Position numbers and translations under genes: made by a program. A stretch of DNA of 64,000 bases from Archangium primigenium. GTDB taxonomy: Bacteria > Myxococcota > Myxococcia > Myxococcales > Myxococcaceae. Below, piece after piece: positions 42,506 to 52,939 of the stretch. The notes beneath the pieces are model-generated. The model saw nothing but the letters and a program-made list of their open reading frames with translations. It did no database searches and had not been told where the DNA came from. The stretch is taken from positions 3,906,001 through 3,970,000 of the forward strand of contig NZ_JADWYI010000001.1 of assembly GCF_016904885.1 (NCBI RefSeq), given 5' to 3'. Position 1 is the first letter of the stretch, and each line of letters begins with the position of its first letter.

Positions 42506-42719
42506 TTGCCTCAAGACCCGCCCGCACGCGCGCTCGCCCGAGCAGATCCGCCAGGAGATCGAGCGCACCCGCGCCGAGCTGAGTCAGTCCGTGAGCGAGC
42601 TGCGCGCCGAGGTGGCCTGGCGCACGGACTGGCGCGAGTGGGTCATGCGCCGGCCGCTCACGTGCGTGGGCGCGGCTTTCTTCATCGGTTTCGTCATCGG
42701 CAATAGCCAACGGCGCTGA
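42495..42719 (+). CDS. DUF3618-type small membrane protein
   Basis: 74 aa, GTG start overlapping the previous gene by 11 bases, with AGGAGG six bases upstream. RSPEQIRQEIERTRAELSQSVSELRAEV is the DUF3618 signature helix. A single C-terminal membrane helix (LTCVGAAFFIGFVIGN) follows. Chromosomal pairs of holin-III-like and DUF3618 genes are common, and their joint function is unknown. Confidence 0.85.
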   Translation: MAADCLKTRPHARSPEQIRQEIERTRAELSQSVSELRAEVAWRTDWREWVMRRPLTCVGAAFFIGFVIGNSQRR

Positions 42720-42775
42720 CCGGCCCCACCTTTCATTTCATCCACCCAGACGCATTCCACGAGGTCTCGTTTTCC

Positions 42776-42976
42776 ATGGACGTCAATTCGCAGAACCTGC
42801 AGGACAAGGCCCGTCAGTTCCAGGATTCCGTGCTGCCGCAGATCGACGAGGCGCGGCGCAACCTGGAGGACCTGAACACCCGCGCGGCCAGCTTCATCCG
42901 CGCCAACCCGGGCACCTGTCTCTTGGGCGCCATCGCCGTGGGCTTCATCGTCGGCCGCATCGCCTCGCGCCGCTAG
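42776..42976 (+). CDS. YqjD/ElaB-like (DUF883) tail-anchored protein
   Basis: 66 aa. An amphipathic helix (QNLQDKARQFQDSVLPQIDEARRNLEDLN) and a C-terminal glycine-zipper membrane helix (LLGAIAVGFIVGRIASRR). In E. coli the related YqjD and ElaB anchor stationary-phase ribosomes to the membrane. Here that is only a possibility. Third in the small-membrane-protein run. Confidence 0.75.
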   Translation: MDVNSQNLQDKARQFQDSVLPQIDEARRNLEDLNTRAASFIRANPGTCLLGAIAVGFIVGRIASRR

Positions 42977-43013
42977 CCCTTCCGCCTTCTCTCGAACGAC
43001 TCGGAGTTTCGAC

Positions 43014-43442
43014 ATGACGACCTACCAGAATGCCGGCAATGGCGGCGCCTCGGGGCCGGGCGGCCCGTCGGGCAACTCGCAGCCGGGCATCGGCCAGCGG
43101 GTGGACCAGATTGGCTCGGATGCCCAGCACCTGTGGGAGAACGCCCGTGGCGCGGTCACGGACCTGCGCGACACGCTGGACCTCAAGGGCCGTGTGGATC
43201 GCAACCCCTACCTGATGGTGGCCGCGGCCGTGGGCGTGGGCTACGTGCTGGGCGGAGGTCTGTTCACGCGCACCACGGGCCGCCTGCTGCGGCTGGGCGT
43301 GCGCCTGGCGGCGCTGCCCATGGTGAAGGACGAGCTCATCGGCATGGCCGAGGCCGCCCTGCATGGCATCGAGGTGGGGGCCGGTCAGGTCTCCGGCAGG
43401 ACCGGGGGCGCGTCCCCCATGGGCAACCCCGAGCGCTCCTGA
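43014..43442 (+). CDS. Small membrane protein of unknown function
   Basis: 142 aa. A Gly/Ser/Pro-rich start, a helix like that of its neighbour (GQRVDQIGSDAQHLWENARGAVTDLRDTLD), one glycine-zipper membrane helix (LMVAAAVGVGYVLGGGLFT) and an Ala/Leu-rich C-terminal helix. Similarity in layout to the genes on both sides suggests a common origin. No named family is recognised. Confidence 0.75.
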   Translation: MTTYQNAGNGGASGPGGPSGNSQPGIGQRVDQIGSDAQHLWENARGAVTDLRDTLDLKGRVDRNPYLMVAAAVGVGYVLGGGLFTRTTGRLLRLGVRLAALPMVKDELIGMAEAALHGIEVGAGQVSGRTGGASPMGNPERS

Positions 43443-43501
43443 GCGTCACGGCGCCCGCATCGACTCGCTACCTTCCTCGCCTCACCCGTGGAGACGTCAC
43501 C

Positions 43502-43798
43502 ATGATGAACCTCAAGGACTTGAAGAGCACCGCCCAGGATCTGCGCGACCTGGACAAGGATGACCTGCTCGAGCTGCTCGGGCTGGAGACCCGCCGCACG
43601 ACGAGCGACGCGCTGCTGCCCGTGCTGGGCGCCTTCTCCGTGGGCCTGCTCCTGGGCGCGGGCGTGGGCCTGCTCCTGGCGCCCAAGCCGGGCGCGGAGC
43701 TGCGCGGCGACCTGCGCGGCCGCATCAAGGACGGCCAGGACGCCGTGGCCAAGGCCGCGGATCAGGCGCGCGCGGAGATCTCCAACCGCACGAGCTGA
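43502..43798 (+). CDS. YtxH-like small membrane protein
   Basis: 98 aa. An acidic helix (LKDLKSTAQDLRDLDKDDLLELLGL) precedes one membrane helix ending in the YtxH signature GLLLAPKPGAELRGDLRGRI, and a charged C-terminal helix. YtxH proteins are linked to general stress in Gram-positive bacteria. Last gene of the run, closed by a terminator at 43831. Confidence 0.85.
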   Translation: MMNLKDLKSTAQDLRDLDKDDLLELLGLETRRTTSDALLPVLGAFSVGLLLGAGVGLLLAPKPGAELRGDLRGRIKDGQDAVAKAADQARAEISNRTS

Positions 43799-43830
43799 GC
43801 CGCTCCCCGCGTCTCGCGGGGGTATTTCCC

Positions 43831-43872
43831 AGGGGCGGTCCGCATGGCGCGGGTCGCCCCTTGGGCGTTTTT
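43831..43872 (+). terminator. Intrinsic terminator of the small-membrane-protein operon
   Basis: AGGGGCG (43831-43837) pairs with CGCCCCT (43855-43861). CCGC (43840-43843) and GCGG (43849-43852) extend the stem inward through two G-T pairs. TTTTT follows at 43868-43872. Confidence 0.65.
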
Positions 43873-43889
43873 GTGCGAAAGACAAGGGC

Positions 43890-44858
43890 GTGAGCCCGCG
43901 CAAGCCGCCCCCTGGACCGAGTGACAAGGACACGCTGTCGCGCCGGGACACGCCCCGCGACATGCCCCGGGCCCCCGCGGCCGAGGAGCGCGTGTTGTCC
44001 CGGCCCCAGGGGCTGGAGACGCTGGAGGCCGCGTACGAGGCGTGGCTCGAGGCGCGCAAGGCCCACGCCGCCGAGCGGCAGCGCTTCGCGCGCGAATACG
44101 CTCGGCTGGAGCAGCAGGGCGCGTTCCTGGTGGGCTCGGTGCGCTCGGCGACCGAGGGCGTCGAGCCCGGACCCGCGCTCCCCGCCGACGCGGCGCTCGC
44201 CACGGGCGAGGCCCCCCTGCACGACTTCCTGCGACAGGCCGAGCAGCAACTGGCGCGCACCCGGGAGGCCCTGGCGCGCGAGGAGGCCGAGAGCGAGGCG
44301 CGCGACCAGGCGCGACTCACCGCGCTGCGCGACACCGTGCGCGAGCGCGTACGGCGGCACCTGGCCGCGTCGCCGCCCCGGCTGCGGCTGCTCTTGCGCA
44401 AGGTGAGCGCGACGCGCGCCGTGCTGCACGTGGAGCGGGTGGGCGGGGACGTGCCCGTGCTGCTGCTCTACCTGTTCACCGGGTGCGTGCCCTCGCGGCA
44501 CGACTTCCTGCTCGACGACTCCACCGAGGACGTGGCGCTGCCGCCCGCGCCGCTCTACGCCGAGGAGGGCGTGGCGCCCGAGGAGCGGCGCCCCTCGGCG
44601 CGGGCGCTGCTCGCCCGGGTGCGCGCGCCCGGCGAGGTGCTGCCGGTCAAGGGCTTCCTCCCGGTGTTCGTGCCCCGGCCCGGCGGGGGCGAGGACTTCT
44701 TCCGCCTGCTGCAGCGCGGGCCGGTGATGGAGGTGGAGGTGGCCGAGGACGACGCGTTCCGGGGCGTGCTCACGCGCGAGGAGTCCGAGCGCTTCGCGGG
44801 CCACCTGCTGCGCCTGAAGCTGCGCGGCCAGCTCGCGCTCGAGGTGGAGGCGGACTGA
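43890..44858 (+). CDS. Cytoplasmic protein of unknown function with coiled-coil N-terminus
   Basis: 322 aa from a GTG just after the terminator. The first 40 residues are disordered and basic. A long helix follows (about 50-165; AEERVLSRPQGLETLEAAYEAWLEARKAHAAE and REALAREEAESEARDQARL). The C-terminal 150 residues form an alpha/beta domain (LLLRKVSATRAVLHVERVGGDVPVLLLYLFTG, LLQRGPVMEVEVAEDDAF). I do not recognise a family. No export signal. It converges with the lipoprotein gene, leaving three bases between. Confidence 0.7.
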   Translation: MSPRKPPPGPSDKDTLSRRDTPRDMPRAPAAEERVLSRPQGLETLEAAYEAWLEARKAHAAERQRFAREYARLEQQGAFLVGSVRSATEGVEPGPALPADAALATGEAPLHDFLRQAEQQLARTREALAREEAESEARDQARLTALRDTVRERVRRHLAASPPRLRLLLRKVSATRAVLHVERVGGDVPVLLLYLFTGCVPSRHDFLLDDSTEDVALPPAPLYAEEGVAPEERRPSARALLARVRAPGEVLPVKGFLPVFVPRPGGGEDFFRLLQRGPVMEVEVAEDDAFRGVLTREESERFAGHLLRLKLRGQLALEVEAD

Positions 44859-44861
44859 GGC

Positions 44862-45740
44862 TCAGGGCGTGGTGTGCACCAGGCCCACGTCTGCGGTGCC
44901 CACCAGGAGCGTGCTGCCGTAGAACAGGTTCTCCGAGTCCGCGCCGCCCAGCCGCGTGGTCTGGAAGATGACGAGGTAGTTGCTGTCCGACGCGGGGAAG
45001 GCGGTGCCGGGCACCTCCAGGGTCGGCTGCTGCCAGTCGCCCGGGGTGGCCGCGAGCTTGAGCAGGCTCAGGGGATCCGTGGGCAGGTTGCTGTAGGTGG
45101 ACTCGCCGCGCTCGCCGTCGGTGCGCAGGGCGAAGACGGTGACGAAGCCGAGCGTGCGCTCCTTGCCCGCCGGGACGGTGGGCCGCCGCAAGGTGAGGCC
45201 CTGGCCGGCGGTGTGCCGCACGTAGCCGTTCTGGGGGTGCAGGGCGTCGAGCCGCTCCAGCGCGGGGGCGTCCTCCACGAGCCCCACGTAGGACGTCCCC
45301 TGCTGCGTGGCGACGAAGCGGTAGCTGGCCCCGGACTGGTAGCGCACGCCGGCGTCGTCGTCCGGGGCGCTCGTGAGGCCGTAGGTGCCCGCGCCCTGGG
45401 CGTTGAGCGGCACGGTGAGGCCGTTGGCCTCCAGGCGGAGCGTGGCGTCGGTGAGGGGCTGGGGCGAGCCGCTCTCGCCGTTGCGGGTGCCGAAGAAGAC
45501 GAGGGTGGCCGTCTGGCCGGGCAGGGTGATGCGCTCGCCCTCGGGGATGCCGCCGTCGGGCAGGGTGCCCGCGTCGAGCCCCGCGAGCGCCGCGGCCGAG
45601 ATGTCCACGTCCGGCGTGGAGAAGAGGGTGCCCACCATCACCTTCTCCGCGAGCAGCTGACTGCCCGTCTTCTGGATGTCGCAGGCGAGGGGGGACAGCA
45701 CGAGCGTGGCGGCGGCGGCGGACAGCAGGAGACGTTTCAT
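44862..45740 (-). CDS. Lipoprotein of unknown function
   Basis: 292 aa. Lipobox SPLAC after a standard signal (MKRLLLSAAAATLVL). The mature part is beta-rich with strands like TATLVFFGTRNGES and SYRFVATQQGTSYVGL and an Asp/Gly-rich loop near residue 60. There are no catalytic motifs. Divergent from the CHASE2 cyclase gene across only 47 bases, with TAGGGT nine bases before its ATG. Confidence 0.75.
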   Translation of the reverse strand: MKRLLLSAAAATLVLSPLACDIQKTGSQLLAEKVMVGTLFSTPDVDISAAALAGLDAGTLPDGGIPEGERITLPGQTATLVFFGTRNGESGSPQPLTDATLRLEANGLTVPLNAQGAGTYGLTSAPDDDAGVRYQSGASYRFVATQQGTSYVGLVEDAPALERLDALHPQNGYVRHTAGQGLTLRRPTVPAGKERTLGFVTVFALRTDGERGESTYSNLPTDPLSLLKLAATPGDWQQPTLEVPGTAFPASDSNYLVIFQTTRLGGADSENLFYGSTLLVGTADVGLVHTTP

Positions 45741-45787
45741 GGGGAGCCCACCCTAGCAGGGCCCGACGCGCTATCCTCCGCGCTCCC

Positions 45788-48361
45788 GTGCGACGCCTTC
45801 CCATCTCCTCCACCGGCCTGCGCTTCCTGCAGCGGCTCGCCTACTCCCTGCTCCAGGCCACGCTCTTCGGCACCATCCTCGGCGTGCTCGTCTACTTCCG
45901 CCCGCCCCGCGCTCAGCCGTCCGAGGGCGCCGCGCCCGTCACGCTGCTGTCCCGCCCCGCCGCGGGCCTGGAGTCCTGGGAGCGCCTCACCTACGACGGC
46001 CGGGTGCGCGCGGTGGGGGCGCGGGCCTCGCGCTCGGATCGGGTGGTGGTGGTGGCGCTCGACGACGAGACGCTCACCGAGGCCCGGCAGGACGACCACG
46101 CGGGGGTCTCCTCCTACCCCTGGCCCCGGGAGATGCTCGGCGGCATGACACAGCGGCTGCTCGACGAGGGCGCCGAGCAGGTGCTCATCGATCTGCCCTT
46201 CGCCGAGCTGAGCCCCCGGGCCTGCTTCGCGCCGGGCGCGAGTGGGGCCTCGGGCCTGGACGATGACCGGGCGCTGCGGGCGCTGCTCGACCGGGTGCCC
46301 CAGAAGTCCGTGCTGGCCTTCGACTGGTCTCCGGACCGGGGCATTCCGCCGGGCAGCCGGCTGTGGCCCTACCGCGTGCGGCTCGGGGTGTTCGCGACCG
46401 AGGCCGCCGCGCGGGCCCGCATGCGCACGGTGCTGTCGGACCAGCGCCCCGTGTTCCTCATCCCCGAGGGCAAGGGGGTGGAGGTGTGGGGCGGCGTGGC
46501 GAGCGAGCAGGAGGGGCAGCGGGTGGCGCTGGAGCTGGGCGTGCGCGAGCCGCCGCGTGTCCTGGAGCGCCGCACGAGCGACGACGCGTTCCGGGTGGGG
46601 CCGCAGGAGCTGTTCGTCTCGCTCGCCGCGGTGCGGGTGGAGGGCCTGGACGTGTCGCGGCTGGAGGAGGTGCGGCAGCTCGAGCACCCCGTGGCGCCGC
46701 TGCTCGGCGAGGCGAGCCTCTATGGGGCCGTCACCCTGCCGGCGGACTCGGACGGCATCGTGCGCGCGGTGCCGCACCTGGTGAGCTACCGCGGCCAGGG
46801 GGACACCCGCCACGTGCTGCCGTCCATGCCGCTGGTGGCGGCGATGCGCCAGGCGAACACCCGGACGCTGCGCTACGCCGAGGGCCGGCTGTACGTGGGG
46901 GACCGCTTCTCCATCCCCATGGACGCGTCCGGCTACAGCCTGGTGCGCTGGGACGCGGCGGAGGTCGGGCGGGGCGCGCGGGGCTCGGTGGCGCGCGCCA
47001 TCCCCGCGTGGAAGGTGCTGCTCAACGTCTTCGCGGTGCGCGAGGGCGTGCCGCCCCGGGGCGTGCACGACATCGACGGCCGGCTCGTGGTCCTCACCAA
47101 CACCTCGCGCCGGGCCCTGGACTTCCAGCACACGCCCATCGGCGAGCGCACGCCCTCGGGCGCCATCCTCGCGCAGTCGCTGGTGAACCTGCTCCAGTCC
47201 GAGGGCATCTCCCGCGCCACGCCCCGGGAGGACCTGGCGCTCACGCTCGGCATGGCGCTGCTCGGGGCCTTCGTGGCGCTCACCGTCAACCGGGGGCTGC
47301 GCTCCTCGGGGGACATCTTCTTCTACCTCTTCACCATGGCGGTGGTGGGCGCGCTCTACATGGCGGGCGCCTGGTACGTCTTCGTCACCCGGCTCTTGTG
47401 GGTGGCACTGGTGGGGCCCGTGCTGGCCATGGGGCTCACGTTCCTCTTCACCATCGTGCAGGCCTCGCGCTCCGAGCAGCAGCTGCGCCGCTTCGTCACG
47501 GACGTGCTCGGCCGCTACGTGAACCCCGAGGTGGCCCGGCTCGTCACGCGCGATCTGCGGCAGCTCACGCGGCCGGAGTTGCGCGAGGTGACGGTGTTCT
47601 TCTGCGACCTGGACGGCTTCTCGCGCCTGTCCTCGGAGCTGCCGCCCGAGCGGCTCGTGCAGTTCCTCAACGACTACCTGACGGAGGTGACGGACGTGGT
47701 GCGCGCCACGCGCGGCCAGGTGGACAAGTACATGGGGGACGCGGTGATGGCCTTCTGGGGCGCCCCCGTGCGCACCGAGCGCCATGCGCACCTGGCCTGC
47801 GACGCCGCGCTCAAGGTGCGCGCCGTGCTGCTCGCGCGCCAGGAGCACTGGAGCAAGACGTACGGCCACACGCCCCAGTGCCGCGTGGGCATCGACAGCG
47901 GCGAGGTGCTGGTGGGCGGCATGGGCAGCGACCTCGAGGCGAAATACTCCGTGCTGGGCCAGTCGGTGAAGTTCTCCATGTACCTGGAGGGCCTCAACCG
48001 GCACTTCGGCACCTTCGTGCTGGTGGGCGACGGGGTCGCGCGGCTCGCGCAGGACGGCTTCGTCTTCCGCGAGGTGGACCGGGTGCGGCCCAGCGGGCGC
48101 ACCCAGGCCACGCGCCTGCACGAGCTGATGGGCCGCAAGGGCGAGCTGGACGCGCGCGTCCAGGAGCTGCTGTCCATCCACGAGCAGGCGCTCACCACGT
48201 ACCACCAGCGGCGCTTCGACGTGGCGCTGGCGCTGTTCCTCCGGGGCGTGGAGGAGTTCCAGGATCCCCTGGCCCAGGTGTATGCCGAGCGCTGCCGCGC
48301 CTACCTCCGGACCATGCCGCCCGAGGACTGGGACGGCGTGTTCGCGCTGGAGGGCGCCTGA
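45788..48361 (+). CDS. CHASE2-domain class III adenylate/guanylate cyclase
   Basis: 857 aa from a GTG. One N-terminal membrane helix (about 12-35), an extracytoplasmic CHASE2 sensor (about 60-460; RSDRVVVVALDDETL at its start), three membrane helices (about 488-565) and a cyclase domain (about 595-770). Metal-binding Asps are in VFFCDLDGFSRLSSEL and the second metal/substrate block is QVDKYMGDAVMAFWGAP. LGQSVKFSMYLEGLNR aligns with the transition-state Asn/Arg region. The ATP/GTP-choosing residues cannot be read with certainty. A short C-terminal helical tail has TPR-like character. It senses a periplasmic signal and makes a cyclic nucleotide. Confidence 0.92.
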   Translation: MRRLPISSTGLRFLQRLAYSLLQATLFGTILGVLVYFRPPRAQPSEGAAPVTLLSRPAAGLESWERLTYDGRVRAVGARASRSDRVVVVALDDETLTEARQDDHAGVSSYPWPREMLGGMTQRLLDEGAEQVLIDLPFAELSPRACFAPGASGASGLDDDRALRALLDRVPQKSVLAFDWSPDRGIPPGSRLWPYRVRLGVFATEAAARARMRTVLSDQRPVFLIPEGKGVEVWGGVASEQEGQRVALELGVREPPRVLERRTSDDAFRVGPQELFVSLAAVRVEGLDVSRLEEVRQLEHPVAPLLGEASLYGAVTLPADSDGIVRAVPHLVSYRGQGDTRHVLPSMPLVAAMRQANTRTLRYAEGRLYVGDRFSIPMDASGYSLVRWDAAEVGRGARGSVARAIPAWKVLLNVFAVREGVPPRGVHDIDGRLVVLTNTSRRALDFQHTPIGERTPSGAILAQSLVNLLQSEGISRATPREDLALTLGMALLGAFVALTVNRGLRSSGDIFFYLFTMAVVGALYMAGAWYVFVTRLLWVALVGPVLAMGLTFLFTIVQASRSEQQLRRFVTDVLGRYVNPEVARLVTRDLRQLTRPELREVTVFFCDLDGFSRLSSELPPERLVQFLNDYLTEVTDVVRATRGQVDKYMGDAVMAFWGAPVRTERHAHLACDAALKVRAVLLARQEHWSKTYGHTPQCRVGIDSGEVLVGGMGSDLEAKYSVLGQSVKFSMYLEGLNRHFGTFVLVGDGVARLAQDGFVFREVDRVRPSGRTQATRLHELMGRKGELDARVQELLSIHEQALTTYHQRRFDVALALFLRGVEEFQDPLAQVYAERCRAYLRTMPPEDWDGVFALEGA

Positions 48362-48371
48362 GCGGCGGCGG

Positions 48372-48731
48372 CTAGTCCTCGGCTTCCTCGGGGTGGCCGA
48401 GCAGCTCGACGACGGGCGTGTCCTGGGAGACGTGCTCGGCCACCACGCGCCGCATCTTCTCCGGCGTCATGTGCGAGTAGTACGCCTCGCCCTCCCAGCC
48501 CATGAGTTGGTAGTCCTCGGGGGAGAGCGGATCGCGCTTGCGGCCCGTCTCCTCGCGCAGCACGACGTTGGGCCCCATGTGGCAGAAGCCATAACAGCCG
48601 CCGCGGTACAGCTCGCAGCGCGGCACGAGGCCCCGCGTGGACAGCTCCTCGCGCGCGGCCTGGGCCACGGCATCCGAGCCCCCGGCCTTGCAGCTCGAGC
48701 CCTTGCAGACGGACAGGCGGTAGCGCTTCAT
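48372..48731 (-). CDS. Thioredoxin-like 2Fe-2S ferredoxin
   Basis: 119 aa. The Cys pattern VCKGSSCKAGG and CELYRGGCYGFCHMGPNV (C-x4-C ... C-x3-C) is that of thioredoxin-fold 2Fe-2S ferredoxins, related to the NuoE/24-kDa subunit of complex I. An electron carrier or a subunit of a larger dehydrogenase is possible. It lies downstream of nuoI on the same strand but has its own TAGGGT promoter. It is too short for a full NuoE, which needs an extra N-terminal helical domain. Confidence 0.85.
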   Translation of the reverse strand: MKRYRLSVCKGSSCKAGGSDAVAQAAREELSTRGLVPRCELYRGGCYGFCHMGPNVVLREETGRKRDPLSPEDYQLMGWEGEAYYSHMTPEKMRRVVAEHVSQDTPVVELLGHPEEAED

Positions 48732-48740
48732 CGCGGGCAA

Positions 48741-48769
48741 ACCCTACGGAGTTTGAGGCGGACTGCAAA
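48741..48769 (-). promoter_or_regulatory. Promoter of the ferredoxin gene
   Basis: On the minus strand: TTTGCA (48764-48769), 17 bases, TAGGGT (48741-48746). The ATG at 48731 follows within nine bases, so a nearly leaderless mRNA is expected. Confidence 0.45.
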
Positions 48770-48891
48770 GGGCCTCGCGGGCGGAGCGGGCCCGTCCTCT
48801 TCCTCGCCCACGTCTGGGGCCCCAACGACATCGGCCCGCCTTCCCCGTGGGTTACACGGAGGGGCGGGCCGAGCGCGGACACCGGGCGCGA

Positions 48892-49593
48892 CTACTTGAT
48901 GAACTTCGTCACCGGCACCGGCCCGTCGTGCGAGACGATGGCCCGGGAGTGCGAGTGCTCCTCCTCGCCGATGCGCGTGTGGGCTTCCTTGTGCGCGTGG
49001 GCGGGCGGCTCGGAGCTCGAGCGCTTGTTCCAGGGATCCGACGGGTGCGACACCGCGGGGCCCTTGAGCAGCCGGGGGATGTCGTACACGAACCCCTGCC
49101 GGTTGTACTCCGGCGGCGTGTGCGTGTAGGTGTCCATGCGGATGGCGTCCTTGGGGCACGCCTCCACGCACAGGCCGCACACGATGCAGCGCAGCTCGTC
49201 GATGACGAACTGGGTCGGGTACTTCTCGATGACGCGCGACTCCTTCTCGTCCGCGCCCGGCGCGTACTCGCCCGCCTCGATGTAGATGCACTGGGCCGGG
49301 CAGATGGTGGCGCACATGTAACAGGCCACGCAGCGCGGCTTGCCGTCGTCCCGCGGCACCAGGCGGTGCAGCCCGCGGTAGCCCGGCGGGTAGGGAATCT
49401 TCTCCTCGGGGTACTGCACCGTGGTGACGAGGCTGGTGCCGGTGCGCTCCTCGAAGGGGGTCTTCGTGTCGCGCGTGCCGAAGAGGTTGCGCCAGAAGTG
49501 GCGCGTGGTGATGGCCAACCCGCGGAGGAGCTCCGGCAGGTAGGCGCGCTCGCGTACGTCGGTACGGGGGTCTTGGGTCGCCTTGTAAGCCAT
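48892..49593 (-). CDS. nuoI: NADH-quinone oxidoreductase subunit I
   Basis: 233 aa. Carries the two 4Fe-4S clusters that link the hydrophilic arm of complex I to quinone. [15 protein letters not shown] and [15 protein letters not shown] give all eight Cys. An extra tail of about 60 residues follows the conserved part, ending in a His-rich stretch ([19 protein letters not shown]) not found in E. coli NuoI (180 aa). Last of the nuoCDGHI run, 23 bases after nuoH. Confidence 0.96.
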   Translation of the reverse strand: MAYKATQDPRTDVRERAYLPELLRGLAITTRHFWRNLFGTRDTKTPFEERTGTSLVTTVQYPEEKIPYPPGYRGLHRLVPRDDGKPRCVACYMCATICPAQCIYIEAGEYAPGADEKESRVIEKYPTQFVIDELRCIVCGLCVEACPKDAIRMDTYTHTPPEYNRQGFVYDIPRLLKGPAVSHPSDPWNKRSSSEPPAHAHKEAHTRIGEEEHSHSRAIVSHDGPVPVTKFIK

Positions 49594-49616
49594 GGTGTCT
49601 TTCTCGTCGCTCCGAC

Positions 49617-51068
<1,452 letters not shown>

Positions 51069-51070
51069 TG

Positions 51071-52939
51071 TCAGAGACCTCGGACCCTGGGAGCGCCGAA
51101 CTCACGGTAGCCCGGGGGCCGGCCGTCGGCGGCGGCGGCCAGAGGGTTGATGCCGGGCTTCTCCCGGTCGGGCGGGGCGGCCTTGTCCCAGTCGAACGAC
51201 ACGAACTCGGGCACGCCCTTGCTCAGCTCGCGGAAGGCCTCGCGCGAGGTCGTCCAGGCGGCGCTGCCGCCCATCTGCCGGGTGAGCTCGGCGGCGAGCG
51301 CCCAGTGCCCCACGGCCTCGCCCTTGGAGGGGTAGGCCTTGCGGAAGCGCTGGATGTGGCCGTCCACCTGCACGAACGAGCCATCCGCCTCCACGTGCGC
51401 GGAGGCCGGCAGGAGCACGGTGGCCTGCGCGGTGAGGGCCGACTCGTTCGTCGCCTGGGCCACGAACACGTCGAGCTGGGCCGCCGCCTGGGCGAAGGCC
51501 TCCACGTCCCCGGGCACCTCGGTGCCCACGGCGTAGAGCGCCTTCACCTTGCCGCTGGCGAGGCCCTTGATGAGCTCCTCGAACGGCTTGAGCGCGAGCC
51601 CCAGGCCCTGGGCGATGAGCTCCAGGCCCTTGCGGTTGGGGTTCCTGTCCGCGGTCAGCAGGAAGTGATCCGCCTGACCCTCGGGCCGGCCGCCCACGTA
51701 CACCTCGCGCGCGCCCAGCGTGCCCTTGGCGAAGGTGAGCGCGGCGAGCAGATCCTCGTTGGAGGCCACCGGGGAGGCGAGCACCGCGAGGCCCTTGCCC
51801 TTGGCGCCCGTGAGCTCACGCGCCGCGGTCTGGAGGGCTTCCTGACGCGCCACCTCGGGACGGGCGGTGCCCCCCTGCTGGCGGCCCACCACGGCGCTGA
51901 GCACGCGGCCCAGGTTGAGCCCCTTGTAGGTGAGGCGGCCGTGGTCGCACAGCCAGCTCTTGTTGATGGCCTCGTTCTCGCGCGGCCGGTAGCGGTAGGT
52001 CTCCTGCCCCATGAAGTCCGCGTACGTGTTGCAGCCGCGCGAGCAGCCCGTGCACACGGACGGCGCGGCGGACTGGAACCACGAGCGGGCACGGAAGCGG
52101 TAGTCGCGGCTGAGCAGCGCGCCCACCGGGCAGATGTCCACCGTGTTGAGCGAGTAGTTGCTGTCCAGCTCGCTGCCGGGGAACGTGTCGATGACCTCGT
52201 GGCTGCCACGGCCGAAGATGCCCAGCTGCGGCTCCTTGGGCACCTCGTTCATGAAGCGCACGCAGCGGCTGCACAGGATGCAGCGCTCCTGGTCCAGCAC
52301 CACGCGGGGCCCGAGCACCTTGCGCTTGTTCTTGAGGATCTTCCCGCCCTCCAGACGCGAGGGGCGGTAGTCGTAGCGCATGTAGTAATCCTGCAGCTTG
52401 CACTCACCGGCCTGGTCGCAGATGGAGCAATCCACCGGGTGGTTGAGCAGCAGGAACTCCATCACCGCGCGCTGCTGCTCCTTGACCTTGGGCGTGGTGG
52501 TCTTGATGACCTGGCCCTCGGCGAGCGGCGTCTGGCACGCGGGCACCATCTTGGGGGCGTTGGACGCCTCCACGAAGCACATGCGGCAGTTGGCCGCGAT
52601 GGACAGGCGCGGGTGGTAGCAGAAGTAGGGGATGATCGAGCCGACCGAGCGCGCCGCCTCGATCATGTTGGTGCCCGGCTTGGCGATGACTTCCTTGCCG
52701 TCGATCGTGCAGGTGACGAAGCCCGGGTTCTTGGGCGGCGGCGGGGCGGGCTTGGCCGCGGGCGGCGGAGGCGCGGGCGGGGTGGGGCTGCTGTGCGCGG
52801 CCGGAGGCGCGTCCAGCTTGGGGCCCGCGGGCGGGTTGGACGGCTCGGGGCCAATCTTCGCCGCCGGCGTGTCCGTGGGCGCGCCCTTGGGGGGCGGCTG
52901 CGCGTCACCCGAGGGCTTCTTGGTGTCGTTGTCGCTCAC
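51071..52939 (-). CDS. nuoG: NADH-quinone oxidoreductase subunit G, short form
   Basis: 622 aa against 908 in E. coli. The 2Fe-2S domain (VTCTIDGKEVIAKPGTNM ... CYHPRLSIAANCRMC), the His-Cys3 cluster (HPVDCSICDQAGEC) and the two-cluster ferredoxin region (CILCSRCVRF ... CPVGALLS) are complete. A further CTGCSRGC block follows. The molybdopterin-like C-terminal half is much reduced. The first 70 residues are an unusual Pro/Ala-rich extension. The ATG overlaps the nuoD stop (ATGA). Confidence 0.95.
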   Translation of the reverse strand: MSDNDTKKPSGDAQPPPKGAPTDTPAAKIGPEPSNPPAGPKLDAPPAAHSSPTPPAPPPPAAKPAPPPPKNPGFVTCTIDGKEVIAKPGTNMIEAARSVGSIIPYFCYHPRLSIAANCRMCFVEASNAPKMVPACQTPLAEGQVIKTTTPKVKEQQRAVMEFLLLNHPVDCSICDQAGECKLQDYYMRYDYRPSRLEGGKILKNKRKVLGPRVVLDQERCILCSRCVRFMNEVPKEPQLGIFGRGSHEVIDTFPGSELDSNYSLNTVDICPVGALLSRDYRFRARSWFQSAAPSVCTGCSRGCNTYADFMGQETYRYRPRENEAINKSWLCDHGRLTYKGLNLGRVLSAVVGRQQGGTARPEVARQEALQTAARELTGAKGKGLAVLASPVASNEDLLAALTFAKGTLGAREVYVGGRPEGQADHFLLTADRNPNRKGLELIAQGLGLALKPFEELIKGLASGKVKALYAVGTEVPGDVEAFAQAAAQLDVFVAQATNESALTAQATVLLPASAHVEADGSFVQVDGHIQRFRKAYPSKGEAVGHWALAAELTRQMGGSAAWTTSREAFRELSKGVPEFVSFDWDKAAPPDREKPGINPLAAAADGRPPGYREFGAPRVRGL

